A stretch of DNA of 64,000 nucleotides from Acanthaster planci (GCF_001949145.1 NW_019091468.1:328941-392940); one strand, 5' to 3'. Positions 22,841-35,028 are shown, counted from the stretch's first letter. The notes: generated from the letters alone by a model not told the origin. Numbers and translations: made by a program.

Positions 22841-25059
22841 AGTTTGGTTTGCACAAAACAAGTGCGAAAGAACACCGGGTTGAATGTGGGCATGGTGGGG
22901 TTGAAAAATCCAATTTTCAACCCAGGGCGGACATGGGTTTGCCCAGGATTGAGAGGCTGTAGAGACCTCAAAAGAATCTCCTTATATGGACTTGGCAATT
23001 GTGGCAAAAGTGTGGCAATTTCTGCGTGCAACATGTACGAGCACAAAGAGCCTTGACCATTGCAAATTGATTAAACTGTCTCGTATCCAGGTTCCAGCAC
23101 GTTTATATTCGTAGCAGGTCCTATCAAATCACAGCAGGCATTATCAAATGTTCACACACTGTCATGTTGAGCATCGTTGAATAGGGAAAAGGTACATGTA
23201 CATGTATAAATTCGGATTTAAATATACTAATTCAGAATTTAGATTTAAAATTTTTCTACTCAGCCAGTGAATAAACCAGTGCAATGCTGCTGTATGCATG
23301 TATCCGTTACAAATCTACAATGTAGGAATCACAATAGTACTGGTACTTAAAAACTATTTTGAGAATACCGGATTACCGGTACACGTCAGTGAAATTTCTT
23401 AATTACTTTTTCATCTTGTTTGTCGTTTACTGGGTACAAAATTAAGAGGTGAAAAAAAAAACTCCCCACCTCCTTCCTTTTTTTTGAGGAAGTCTGGAAA
23501 CACAGAATTGGATTTCAAGTTCAGCATCAAGGTCAGGTTGTCCTCTAGCATGCCTATGTGTAAAAAGCATACCCCAGCACAAGGTGGCACTTGAAAACCA
23601 GGATATTGGTAATTCTCTTTTCAGGGACATGGTCCATGTACATGTATGTGCCTGCCAGCCGTGGCAGGCTGTCCAGGACATATCCACCATTTCTGCTTTC
23701 TCAAACCAGACGTTGCTTGATGTTAATATCCGTTCTAAAAGTTAATCCACGTATTGGTAAATGGCTTCAGTTTCCTTAGATTTGTGTTTATGAGCATACC
23801 GGGACGTATGCATGGATTGATGCAGCTGTGCGTAACACCACTTTGCGGCATCCGCAAAGAGCACAGACATTAAAGGTACTACCCCTCATTTGTGCATTAC
23901 CGGGATGTTCGTTTGAGGTGACAAATATGCTCAAAATCTAAAGAAGTGTGCCAAATACTGTAACGACCCGATGACATTTAAGTTCGGTAAATGCTGAATA
24001 TTCTGAGAGAAAAACTTTCAAGCATTTTGATTTCAAATCCAAAGTTGCAGAGTCGTGTTTTGAATTGGCCCAAATTTGGCACCCAAGATGCGAACTGAAC
24101 TCACAAAGTAATAACCGTGCCTCCAGAACACGGGTGTGCTGGTGCGGATCCAGGGGGAGGCAGGGGTTTGGAGGTCAACCCCTTACCCCCTCTCTCCCCT
24201 CCCCCTGGTTTGTACCAAAAAAGTTTTTTTTTTAAATGGGGAAATTAGTAAAAAAAAATAACGTGAGTGAATTAAAAAAACAAGAAAGCATCGCCCAGGT
24301 TCTTCTTCTGTGTGCAAAGTGAGTGCTTCAAATAAGAGACTGTAGCGTGCAAAAATGAGACTAAAAAAACATCTCTGGCTGGTCCCCCCTCCCCCCGATT
24401 GAATTTCTGGAGCCGCCCCTTTTATGTGTGACAAGTCGATGCTCGCCAGCGCTCTGGTGAATTACAAATGAAAAATACTAGCTACAATTTCCACAAATGC
24501 ATCTTTTTCCAAATGAAAGCTTGCGAGAAAAACTATTTCACGGGGGGGTTTAGTCCTACAGGTGTAACTGTCTTCGAGCAAGCACTTCAACAATTTTGGG
24601 ATATGTGCTGTGGTAATGATGGACTGTACCTTTAACATTCTTTGGAAAATTGTGTCTGTCAGATTTTTCAGGAGGGGGATAAATTTATTCCTCTTTCAGA
24701 AACTACAACATGCATCTACCAGTAACATCATTTCTATCAAGATACTGGTCAGCAATATTGCAGTACAAATACCAGCAATATTGCAGTACAAGTACTGGTA
24801 TGTGTACATGTACTTGGATTTGAAATGAGCACTGCACTGTCCATCCATTTTTGAGCTCAAAGAAAACATGTACCTACATTTATGTAGTTGTGTTTCCTAT
24901 TAAAAGTGTACACGTACATTGGAACCTGGAATTTTTTTTTTAAATTTATAATGCTCTTTAAAAAAAAAATATCTACAGTTTTAGAAGCTCTGAAATAATT
25001 TTAGCCCGAATGTTACTAGATGGGATGATCAAAAAAAATTTCTATGCATTCAATTGTAA

Positions 25060-25320
25060 TGTACACATGTGCGTACACAGGTACATGTACTTGTAAGTCA
25101 CAATGGTACATGTTACTGGGCATAATGCACATGTACATGTGCATGTATGTACATGCACGCATTTACTAATCACAATGGTGCATGTTACTGCACATGATGC
25201 ACATGTACATGTACATGTACAAATGACAGCCACAGTATCACTATTCCACTGCCTGTACAAAACCGTACACATGTACACACATGTATACACGGTGTATTGT
25301 GTGCAGTTTGATTGAAAACA
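25060..25320. repeat. ACATGTAC-rich microsatellite block
   Basis: Palindromic ACATGTAC and GTGCATGT motifs recur through this block. Similar blocks lie at 16430-16470, 27370-27480 and 27790-28170. A 23-bp duplication with AGCAATATTGCAGTACAA lies at 24751-24795. These tracts suggest a marine invertebrate genome and have no coding meaning. Confidence 0.85.
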
Positions 25321-26009
25321 TGCTACAGGTGCCGGTAGAGTACTTGACAACACACACTGAGCAGTGCATTATTCAGAAGGAATTACTCCCGTGTGCACGT
25401 TTGATAATGGTAAGAGTTGGTCAGCGATGCACTTGACTGTGCTCAAATGTACATATTCCTGTAGCACTGGTGCGTCCCTGCATTTACAACGGTGCCGGTA
25501 CTTCCTGTGAGCATAATTCAAGCGAGTGAAGCCGTCTCAGATGCCGCCGCTTTTCGATGCAGTGAGAAATCCAATCAGCTTCCCGAATCAAAAATTATCC
25601 GGGAGTTGGGAATGTCTTGGCCAGAGCTGAAGGCCGTCCATTATGCATGTACCGGTACATGTACATGTATGTGAGCCTTATTAGACAAGCTAGGAAGTAA
25701 CACCCCACAGTCATTGTGTTTTTAAGCCCACAGCATCTTTTTGGTGAAATCAAATTGTAATTTTTTGACTTCATGTGTACGTGCATGTATCTACAGGTAG
25801 ATCTGTACCCTTGCTCAACTTGGCTATTGTGCTGGGGTATGAGAATTTACATTTTGTACGAATATTTGGCTGCATGATTTCAGCTTTTGTCGTCCAGATT
25901 TTTCCTCTTAATTTCAGCATTTTTGTACACCTGCTGTGTACAAAAGTATAGGAACTTTTTGAAATTCAGCCCTTTGCTACTCTAGCTACATGTATGTATA
26001 CATGTACGT

Positions 26010-26258
26010 GGGTCATTTCAAGAGGTTGGGGCACAATTTGTGCCGGTGTCTTTGTTAACACTTTTATCCCCTGTCATGACCAGTAGATTGGGTCATTTAC
26101 TCTTTAAAAATAACACACACCTCTCTATTCAGCCTTGCAAGATGTACAACAATGTCAATAGGGAATCCACATGCAGGGAAATAGCTGTTCATTTTTACAG
26201 AATCCATGTAACAATGGACACCGTCACAAATTTGTGCCCCAGCTTCATGGAATGACCC
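26010..26258. mobile_element. TIR element family 3 copy 1 (GGGTCATTCCATGA)
   Basis: The ends are long inverted repeats. The left end reads GGGTCATTTCAAGAGGTTGG followed by GGCACAATTTGTG; the right end is CACAAATTTGTGCCCCAGC followed by TTCATGGAATGACCC. The arms are about 38 bp. A second copy lies at 30890-31143 with the interior in the opposite orientation. Confidence 0.9.
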
Positions 26259-27521
26259 ACATTACACGTATGTAGTTTCAGCTTTTTTTGTATGTGGCCA
26301 CTCACACCCCCGACTGTGCAAACTCTATTTGTGACCCGCTCGGCAAAAAAGGTACAACGTATCAAGGAATACTGTGCCATTTCACACTGAGGGCTTTTGT
26401 ACAATGTGGACAGGGTGAATTTTTACTTCGTGGTTTATTGGCTTCTACAGGTATGACATCAGTACATGTACAATGTACTTTCACAATTCATACAAGAAAC
26501 CTTAACTGTTGCTATGGGTATCAAGAGACTTTCGTCTTGGCTGATTTCTTTTTGCACTTCCTGAGTTTAAAGTGCTTTATCTCTGAGAGCAATTCTGTTA
26601 ATGTGTATGATAGGATTATGCAAAAACCAATGTATCCCCAAACTGCAAAGTGCCACAGGGTTCAAATCTACGATAAATTAAAGCTTATAATGTACATGTA
26701 ACCAATTCAAATGTGTATCTATCGTTAACTCGTTTAAAAAAAATGTCCCATAATGATCATTTTTGTGGAGCCGGTCACATCTACACGTAGAGGGTTCATG
26801 TATTCGCCACAGGGTAGGAACAAGCTAGTACAGGTGTCCTGTGCAGGTGTGACATTGTATACGATTACTACTAATAATGGAAGCCTTATTTTCAGATGGT
26901 ACATACTGTATGTAGCCATATCATCTATAAAGAGAGATAATTTTCAATTGGCTATCTATCAACATTAAGCTTACAAGCTTAAAAATACACAATTTAAATG
27001 ATACACAAGGACTTAAAGATACCCCGGTAACAATTAGAAAAATGATAATAGTACGCATCAAAAACGTGACTTAAAAATAAATACATGTAGATCAGAAATT
27101 ATGCCGTGATAGAAGTCTGTGCAGCACATGTACATACTCATAAAAATCCCAACCAAAAATGAATTTGGATGAAAAATCACATTGATTATGGTGCTGAGAA
27201 CCTTAGCAATGAACCCGAGCAAACCCCCACCCACCCATCTTGGTGTCAACATTCGGGGAAAACCCACATCAGGAATAGGGTACATCAGTGCTGTACAGTG
27301 CTATGTTCAACGGTGGAGCTACATGTATATGGTTCTATACTTCTCGCAAAAGTCGTTAAAAAACCATGCAGGAACTTGTATGGTACATGTACATGTACTA
27401 TACTGCATACATCTTTAAAAGAGCACATGTACTGTACATTGTACATGCACATGTACATGTACTGTATGTACACTTACAGTGAATGTTATGCATTGCCATC
27501 TGCAGAGCAGATTAAGATCCT

Positions 27522-27761
27522 GGAGCCAATTTCATAGTGCTGCTTGAGCAAAAAATTTGTTTAAGCGTGAAAAAACCTTGCTTGACAAATCGGGTTACCA
27601 GCCAAAACTTCTTGTGACATACATTGTTTGGGAACGGCATGTACATGTACCGGGTACCTGTCTTTTGGTAAGCAATCACACAGAGTTTGAGCCTGGTAAC
27701 CTTTGTTTATTAAGCAAGGTTTTTCGTGCTTGTGCTTAAGCAGCTCTATGAAATTGGCCCT
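27522..27761. mobile_element. MITE with TIR GGGCCAATTTCATAGAGCTG
   Basis: The left end, GAGCCAATTTCATAGTGCTG followed by CTTGAGCAAAAAATTTG, pairs with a right end containing CTTAAGCAGCTCTATGAAAT and TGGCCCT. Inner arms around AACCTTGCTT and AAGCAAGGTT also pair. The TIR is about 60 bp with mismatches, and there is no coding capacity. Confidence 0.87.
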
Positions 27762-28245
27762 ACCAGTAGATCTTTGCTAAACAGACAGGTTCCTAGCAAA
27801 TGCAAAGATCAGCATATGTACATGTACCATTGCGCAGTGGGATGCATCAGCAGCTGAACTTGAAACTACGCCACATGTACTGAACATCTGCAAGATGGAC
27901 TGGTACATGTTGCAATATGGACATTGTACATGTCCATCGTCTGTACATGTACACATTCCATTTCGCCAAATGATTGTTTCATGTATGTATTCAGATACAC
28001 CACATGTAGAGTTGTACATGTGTACATGTACGGATTGCACCGGCATTTTATGCATGAAGAGTTCTTTTCATGTACCTGCACAAGTGCATAAGATTGTGTA
28101 GAAATGTCCACAAATGTACATGTACAGGTAAATTGGTGAGCATCAGGCTGGCTCTTTGTACACGTGCATGTACCGTTATGTAAAAAATATACAAGGCTGA
28201 ACACCTGCATCTCATCAAGTGCTCTTCTGTCCTGTCTGCAGGGCA

Positions 28246-28512
28246 ATGGATGCCCGACGACCCATCGTGCCGTTCCCCGGCCTGCCCCGCATGCACCACG
28301 CCCGCTTTGTCAAGGGCCCGCCTGTCAACATGATCAACGGGCCCCAGATCAACGGCCTGGACTCGCCCAGCCCCCAGAACGTGGAAATCAAATCCAAGCG
28401 CATGGCCGTCAGCTGGCGGGACGACACGCTGTTCTATGTGCCAGACCGGACGGGAAAGCAAGGTGTCTGCATCCTGGAACCCAGCATGCAGCCAGGCCAG
28501 GAATATTTTGAG
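28246..28512 (+). CDS. SPRYD3: SPRYD3 exon 1
   Basis: The start ATG lies four bases after a CTGCAG acceptor; 89 codons end at TTTGAG|GTGAGA in phase 0. The exon covers the N-terminal tail and the first strands of SPRY 1 (VSWRDDTLFYVPDRTGKQGV). GC content is much higher than in the flanking introns. The exact start is inferred: the frame is also open for nine codons upstream of the ATG. Confidence 0.9.
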
Positions 28513-30126
28513 GTGAGAGACTAGTCTGTGAGCTGCAGGCTGAGAATCCAATAAACCCCAACTGTGTTTTTTTTTTTTTATTTCTCAATAACCTTTAAAA
28601 AACCTCCTTGTTCTTTGTTTTTCGTATGTGAGTTCTAAATGGTTCAACTTACCCAATTCCAGAATTTGGAACTGTTCCTGAGGTCATCCGTCAGAAACAA
28701 GTTTTGCACGGCCCATTTGCATGTACATGTATTTCCACAGTGTTCACAAATACAGTTTTGTGGCCGAGTGCAAAGTTACAGCTGGAATGGACGTTAGACA
28801 TTTTCCAACCACATGCTGTGTTTGTCTGATCAAATGTAATGTAATGGTACATGTAGATTTGGTCTGACAAAATGTCTCAAGGAAATGTTAAAATAAAAGT
28901 AAAAAGGCCAAAAGACAAAATCTTTTGATGCTTTGACTCAGGGTTTTGTGCTGAGGATGTTTGAACTGTGAGTAGTGGTGAGAGTGTTCTGGAGCAGCAT
29001 TGTCTAATCAAAAGTTGCTGATGGCTGAACGAAATCATCATTTTGTATGACCACATTTTGCAGGAATCACAGGGTATTTCCTAAATCATGGCTTTGTCTC
29101 TGACGTTGCATTCAGGTTTTAGCTTTATAAATTCCATCCCCCGAATAGAGAGCCTCGAAAACTCAGGCCAGCTCAATGTTTTCTGAAACGGAAACTTTCA
29201 ATTTGTTGGATGGATACCAAGTTTTGCTTTGGTTCATAGGCAAGCATTTTAAAGTGATTTTACATGCACATGTAAGAGCTCGAGATGAAGATGAAACGGA
29301 GATGAAGCAGAGATTTGGGAAAATGGCCCAGTATCCTGGAGCCTCTTAAAGCACAGAAAAGTTGAGCTCATCAGCAACATGAGATAATCAGCCCAAAATG
29401 TCTAAAGGTCAATTGCTTTCAGCTACTTCCTGTGTGAATTTGACATCATATCCGACCATGAAGCTGAATTTAATCCCCTTAATTATATCCTGTTGGGATC
29501 TCCCTTCAAAACATCCTAAAGTCGACAGATCTTCAAGGATTTCCAGTTAAACTGGCAGCTTTGCGGACTTGCTTTTTACTGACTGCCTCTCGACCTGATT
29601 TGTGGATCAAGAAAGAAGGATTTAGATAGATGTGGCAGGTACACTTCCTACCAGACAAACATCTGGAGCTGGTAAAAGCCGGTTTCCTTCTCTCATAATC
29701 ATCAATATACACCTCGGTAAAATGAGAGTACCGGTTGCACAGTACTCGAGCACGGAAAAGTACTCAATCTTCGCTACTCTGCTCCGAACGCGTCCAGGCT
29801 TCAACTGCCTAACAAGACAAGTTCTGCTATGGTAGAGTCATTTAGATTGGGAACGCCCGTTTCCGGAGCATATACCTATACCTGTATATGTGGACTTTGA
29901 GATCTGGGATCCAATGCAGACTTGGAACAATCTTGTACATGTAAATCAAGCCTGGTTTAACTTTGTTTTATTTGTCTTCTGTGAACAGTCGTAGTCACTG
30001 ATGTATTTTTATTGATACCAAGACACATTCAAATGCTGCACAGCAGCATGAAATATTTGTCCACATATTGTATGTACGTATTTTTCTCAGCTGACGGTTC
30101 CATGTTTATAAGTATGCCAGTGTTTT

Positions 30127-30566
30127 TAACCCCTTGACGATGGGAATTTCTTACCGAAAGCCGACTCCAAGAATTCCAGCCTCGCTTGGCCACGAAGGCC
30201 ACCTGCCAAATTGCAAATTCTCGGTCTGTGGCCCTGNNNNNNNNNNNNNNNNNNNNNNNNNNNNNNNNNNNNNNNNNNNNNNNNNNNNNNNNNNNNNNNN
30301 NNNNNNNNNNNNNNNNNNNNNNNNNNNNNNNNNNNNNNNNNNNNNNNNNNNNNNNNNNNNNNNNNNNNNNNNNNNNNNNNNNNNNNNNNNNNNNNTTCTG
30401 GGCTACGCACAAAGGCCAATTACAATGTACCATATATATAAGAGCCAGGGTCTGCCTTCTTTCACCGTGTTCGCTCGAGCGTGGGCCGAGAATAATAGCT
30501 GAAAAGCGGGCTGAGGATCTCAATTTTTACGGCATTTCTAGCCGCGTCCCGGCGCGAAGGGGTTAA
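30127..30566. mobile_element. TTAA-bounded inverted-repeat element (TTAACCCCTT)
   Basis: The left end is TTAACCCCTTGACGATGGG and the right end is CGGCGCGAAGGGGTTAA, giving a perfect 10-bp inverted repeat bounded by TTAA. A TTAA target site is characteristic of piggyBac-type transposons, so a non-autonomous relative is plausible. The interior is partly unsequenced. A similar solo end, TTAACCCCTTAACGCC, occurs near 57704. Confidence 0.6.
30237..30395. other. Assembly gap (N) inside a TTAA-bounded element
   Basis: 159 undetermined bases in SPRYD3 intron 1, lying between TTAACCCCTT at 30127 and AAGGGGTTAA at about 30556. Confidence 0.99.
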
Positions 30567-30747
30567 AGATGTTGTTCATAGCAGGAAACCAAACTATTGT
30601 ACCCTAGAGTTGTCCCCTGACCGATGGAATGTGGTTTTCATTATGGGATGGATCGTCATAATTGTAATGAGTGTCGCCTGTTTGGGACCAAATCCCTGTC
30701 TTCACTTCTGGTAGTAAAAACACTCTTCACTTCTTAATTTGTTCCAG

Positions 30748-30875
30748 GCTGAAATAGTAAGCACAGGTCGATGGGGAGCTATACGGATAGGACTAGCTCC
30801 CCCTGATCACTCTCTAGAGGTACACCTAGGAATAGAAGGCAACTCAGTAGCATTTAGTGTGGACGATAGTACAGT
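30748..30875 (+). CDS. SPRYD3: SPRYD3 exon 2
   Basis: The acceptor is TTGTTCCAG and the donor is ACAGT|GTAAGT, leaving phase 2. It encodes AEIVSTGRWGAIRIGLAPPD and the following strands of SPRY 1, where IRIGL matches the domain's central strand. Confidence 0.93.
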
Positions 30876-30889
30876 GTAAGTCTGCATTT

Positions 30890-31143
30890 GTGTCATTCCA
30901 TGAGGTTGGGGCACGATTTGTGACGGTATCAATTGTTACATGGGTTACGTAAAAATGAACAGCTATTTCCCTGCATGTGGATTCCAAATTGACATTGTTA
31001 TACATCTCGCAAGGCTGAATACAGATGTGTGCGATATTTTTACAGAGTAAATGACCTACTCTACTGGTCACGACAGGTGGTAAAAGTTACCCATGTAACA
31101 AGGACAGTGTCACAAATTGTGTCCCAACCTCATGGAATGACCC
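30890..31143. mobile_element. TIR element family 3 copy 2
   Basis: It starts TGTCATTCCATGAGGTTGGG and ends CCTCATGGAATGACCC, in SPRYD3 intron 2, starting 14 bp past the exon 2 boundary. Its ends match the copy at 26010-26258, but the interior (CTATTTCCCTGCATGTGGAT) is the reverse complement of that copy's. ATTTG on both sides may be a target duplication. Confidence 0.88.
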
Positions 31144-31860
31144 ATTTGAGAGCTCATTTAGCGCGTCTCCGACAGCTTTCATCCCAGAAGCGCGGCTTGA
31201 CTGAACAGGGGAAAATGCACTTAGATGCCTCGCTTGTGGCTGGACAATTTGATTAGACCGGAAGTCTCTTCACAAGTGTGGTCTGCCTGCCTGATCCCCC
31301 TTGCTTGAACTGCTTCTCGTTCAGCGTTCATACATTAACCCCACCTGCCCAGTATCCATCAAACTTTAACAGCAGGTATTCCTAGGTTTTGGCAGGTGTT
31401 GCACAGTGTACCATACCCACTTAACTTCTTGTTGAATTTTGTTGGACTTGGTATCAAAGGCCCAGGGTGATGGTATTGGATTTTGTGTGAATTGGGACAC
31501 ATAAAAGTCACTAAGTGCAGTGTCTGGCTTGCTGTACCAAGTGTTGGACTTTGCTTGATTTTGTCAGGTTTGGTACTGTTCAGTGCAAGTCATTCCACAC
31601 TGCATAGACCCATCCACACCATATTCACTCAAATTCCAACGGAGTCACATTGTTGGAGGTAATCAGGTTTGGTACAGTGACCTTCAAGTACATATACATG
31701 TAGTTATATGTATCTAATGAAGTTTGTTGGGTTCAGTATGCTCCCAAGTGCAAGAGCCTACGGGGTTAGGGTTATTTTTTTGTTTACCCAAGGAACTCTG
31801 CTTCACTGCACTACGAGACCAGCGTCAATATTTGTCATTTGTCTCCGTTTTATCACCCAG

Positions 31861-32005
31861 ATACGGCCAGGACAAGAAGACTCCCCTGCAGTGTAGGGCC
31901 AGCAGGCCGGGCGACAAGATCGGCGTCGGTATCAAGTTTAGTGAGAACTACATGGAAGGGGACGACGAGAAGTGTCCAATCGTATTCACGCTAAATGGGA
32001 AGGAG
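31861..32005 (+). CDS. SPRYD3: SPRYD3 exon 3
   Basis: The acceptor is TATCACCCAG; the first A completes a Val codon. It ends at AAGGAG|GTTAGT in phase 0. It encodes RPGDKIGVGI and VFTLNGKE, the SPRY strand pair typically written as GDxIGxGI and FTxNG. Confidence 0.94.
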
Positions 32006-32349
32006 GTTAGTATTTCCTCCGAGCGGGACCAAGAGAGGGCCCAAGTTTCCTAGCAGTGGAGTCTCCTTTGGTAGCAACTGCGCGTTGTTGGTTCACAAAC
32101 AACTCTGAAATGCAAGCGTTGCAGTTGCATCCCTACCAACAATATGAGCACTATTTCAACGATGGATTTGCGCAGGGGAAGATGTAAATTAATTTTGGAA
32201 ATTTTTTTTGGCCCTGGCCGATGTGTATTCATTTTGGGCAGGGCAAAAAATCCAAAATTAATTTCCATCTCCCCCCGCGCAAATCCATCTTTGAAATAGT
32301 TGTTCGCGTTACCGACTAATACATCTGATTTGAACCAGCCAGCCAACAC

Positions 32350-32490
32350 CGGGGAGCTCGGTAATCGAGAGGTTAAGACGTCTGAACTAGTAAGCGGGAG
32401 GTTGTGGGTTCGAGTCCCACCCGAGTACGCTTGTGGTTTTTTCACAGGCCTTCGGGGGCATACACTGAGTATAAAGTGTTAAAACACATG
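32350..32490 (+). mobile_element. tRNA-derived SINE family A copy 1
   Basis: A tRNA-like head carries a clear B box (GGTTCGAGTCC at 32407-32417) and a degenerate A box (GCTCGGTAATCGAGAGG). It is followed by a shared tail with CTTGTG..TTTTTTC and ACTGAGTATAAA. The same unit recurs at 51590-51722. It is not a functional tRNA, since the acceptor ends do not pair. It lies in SPRYD3 intron 3. Confidence 0.8.
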
Positions 32491-32773
32491 TGAGCAGGGC
32501 AAAAAAAAATCCAAAATTAATATGAACACTCCCAACCACTGGCTTTTTTCACCAGATGAGGGGGTGCTTCTGCTCAGTGCGGATACAGCCATCTGATGTA
32601 ATTTACAGCATTGTCGTGAGTCATTCACAAGTCCCTGTCCATTACAAGTCATCCAGCCTTAACCCAAGTCACGAGCTGTGTAAAATAAACTGTAAAAATA
32701 GTTTTGCCTGTAATTTCAATGCACACTTGAGTGGTAACCACAGTTTCCATGGAAACGCACAGTTTTCACATTG

Positions 32774-33065
32774 GGGGGAGGATGTGGCCTAATGGTTAGG
32801 GTTTGTTTTGTAGCTTCCGATCATAACATTGGGGGTTCGAATCCAGCTGGTGGCAGCATATTGTGATCTATGTGCTTCTGTCCACCCAGGGGTAGATGGG
32901 TACCTGTGAGGGCAGATAAAGTTATTATGTTTTGCCATTTGCGCCTGAAATAGCAGCATCGGGCTAGTACACTCCCCAGGGAGCTGAGACGGTTTCCAGA
33001 ACGTTCAGATGTTGTGAGCAGAATGTGCAGGCGTAATGATAATAAGCACTTTGCATCCTCCGTTA
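32774..33065 (+). mobile_element. tRNA-derived SINE family B copy 1, with conserved central domain
   Basis: A tRNA-like head (GGATGTGGCCTAATGGTTAG, B box GGGTTCGAATCC at 32833) is followed by CTTCTGTCCACCCAGGGGTA and ATGGGTACCTGTGAGGGCAG. Central segments of this kind are shared by several animal SINE families. The same unit in reverse lies at 48585-48922. This copy is in SPRYD3 intron 3, ending about 115 bp upstream of exon 4. Confidence 0.82.
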
Positions 33066-33177
33066 ACCCTAACACTCCTCAATCCTTCACCTGTTGGAGA
33101 ACTGAGGAGTGTTAGGGTTAATTTGGCACTGTATAAGTGTTATCGTTATTATTATTTCTACTTTGCAACATTTCCAG

Positions 33178-33360
33178 ATCCACAGACGAGACGTGGTCAT
33201 CCCCTTCAAAGGCCTCTGCCCAGCTGTTTCCATGGCGTCGCCGGGGCAGATGGTACGGTTCAAGGCCCGCTGCGATTGGTCCAGCCAGGAGGAGGAGATG
33301 GTGATTGACAGCTGCGAGGACGATTGGGCGCGGCTCCACGACGTCACAGTACACGGCCAG
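33178..33360 (+). CDS. SPRYD3: SPRYD3 exon 4
   Basis: 61 codons, phase 0 at both ends (ACATTTCCAG acceptor, GGCCAG|GTAAAA donor). It finishes SPRY 1 (LCPAVSMASPGQMVRFKARC) and carries the linker SCEDDWARLHDVTVHG, which closely matches the linker of vertebrate SPRYD3 and anchors the identification. Confidence 0.96.
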
Positions 33361-33907
33361 GTAAAAAACAGAAAAGATCAGCTCCAAATTCTAACGATTC
33401 TCTTTTCTTTGACAGTCTTGCATTTCACTATCCAAGTGAGTCAGAGACAAAACATTTTCAGAAAGCAGGATGCATCACCCTGAGGAAGGCGATTTACGAA
33501 TTGAAGGTCTTCCACCACAAGAACGTTGACGTTGTGGTTTGGCTTGCTGAAAGCTCATTGTTTATTCATACAGCGAGGTCAAAGTGCATTCGGCATTTTT
33601 CATTTGAATATGCAAAAACTATGTAGCTTCCTCAAAGGAGGTGAAAGCACCAATGGCAGATGTCCCTGAGCTGTTACACTTGAAAATGTGCTCAGCACAG
33701 AAAATATTTGCTCAGCAGGAACAGTGTCAGCGAAAAGTTAAGGGATATGTATTAGATGTATCAAGTATTAGCCAATTTTTTGACTCAGCACTTCAGTGTG
33801 CTAAGCAAAATCTCATTCTGAATACCTTACTTTTTCCAGTAATTACATATGTTTTTTATTGAGTGTACCATTTCTTTCCTTGACTATGTAAAACATGCTT
33901 CCCCCAG

Positions 33908-34115
33908 ATCCTTGCCTACGCCGGCAGAGGCAAGACCATCGCCGACGTCGGCCTGGCCCAAGCCAGGAAGCCCCTCAGCCCAATGAATCACTACTTTGAG
34001 CTGGAGATCATCGACCCGGGTAAGAACTGCTACATCGCCATTGGCCTGGCCAAGAAGGATTACCCCAAGAAGAGGCATCCAGGCTGGAACTACGGCTCCA
34101 TAGCGTATCATGCAG
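33908..34115 (+). CDS. SPRYD3: SPRYD3 exon 5
   Basis: It begins ILAYAGRGKTIADVGLAQAR and runs through HYFELEIIDPG, CYIAIGLAKKDYP and HPGWNYGSIAYHA, the first half of SPRY 2. The donor is GCAG|GTACTG (phase 1). This is one of the most conserved stretches of the protein. Confidence 0.97.
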
Positions 34116-34913
34116 GTACTGTGCACCTGTAGCTACTTAAGTCAGGACTTTGGAAGTTGGCTTCCGTGGGCGAGGTTTGGCGACCCAAACCACAAACATG
34201 TTTGAGCTGTGGTCATTGGTGAATCGTTTTTGCGACTTTGGTTGTGCTTCTGTGACGTTATTGTTCCAACTGAAAGAGAACCAAAGGTTGGAGTTGGTTC
34301 AGTGCCGGTTCAAATATGGCGATAAAAAAACATGCCCCATATTTGCTTTGAAGAATCAATTGGGTATTTGAAAAAGACAAGGTCACTAGAGAACAAAGCA
34401 TGCTCGAGAGTTGGCATATGGCCACACTGATCAGGCAGACCTCATGCTAGTGAAAAGACCTCCATCATGGTGCAGCCATCTTGCTTTCCTTTGATTCAAA
34501 GCATTGCTACCATACTGAGGCTGGAAGGAAAAATAGTCTGATCCCTTTTATCAATGTGTGAGGTGGTATTACTTTTGCCAATGGGTCTGAAGGGAACAAG
34601 ACAAATATGGCAGTATCATTATAAGCATCCGTTGCTGTCCCGGAATGTGTATTCTTGATATGGGACATGGGCTGTTGGAATACCAAGCTGGCTCCCTGAA
34701 AAGAGGCATGCAAGCTTTTGTCCGATTGGCTGATTTCCTGTTTTGTTTACTTTTCAGAAATTTTACAACTGGAAAAGGATTGTACAAAGATATTTTGCCA
34801 TTTAGAATTTTTTTTTTTTTTGTAGAGGGTTACAGCATTCATGCCCGGCTGACTGACGGACAATGCTGATCTCAAGTACATGTAGATTGTGACTTTTTAT
34901 TTTTCCTTTACAG

Positions 34914-35028
34914 ACGATGGCAAGATTTTTAAAGGGAGTGGCGTGGGCGACTCCTTCGGCCCTCGCTGTCACAAAGGGGACATCATGGGGTGTGGCATCA
35001 TGTTCCCAAGGGACTACATCATGGACAG
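34914..35028 (+). CDS. SPRYD3: SPRYD3 exon 6
   Basis: The acceptor is CTTTACAG and the exon encodes DDGKIFKGSGVGDSFGPRC, then GDIMGCGIMFPRDYIMD, ending in phase 2 at GACAG|GTTAGT. The sequence GDIMGCGIMFPRDYI is almost unchanged from vertebrates. Confidence 0.97.

Larger units (their letters stand above)
14538..28241. other. 13.7-kb gene-poor region between discoidin gene and SPRYD3
   Basis: I could not support any protein-coding exon here. The region holds the diverged 3' flank of the discoidin duplication (to about 15050), at least four inverted-repeat elements (listed separately), an assembly gap, a 12-bp and a 56-bp tandem repeat, and many ACATGTAC tracts. Part of the right end is probably the 5' UTR intron and promoter of SPRYD3, since the first coding exon is preceded by a splice acceptor. 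Confidence 0.6.

Noticed and set aside
30029-30566. Frames of 76-164 codons across the second gap
   Set aside because: They cross a run of N and the ends lie inside an inverted-repeat element.
32350-32430. Functional tRNA gene
   Set aside because: The B box is good, but the A box is degenerate, the acceptor arms do not pair and the unit continues into a shared SINE tail.
32050-32445. Minus-strand frame containing SGGTRTHNLPLTS
   Set aside because: This peptide is the antisense translation of a tRNA-derived SINE B box region; the same peptide type appears at 51376-51783 over the second copy.
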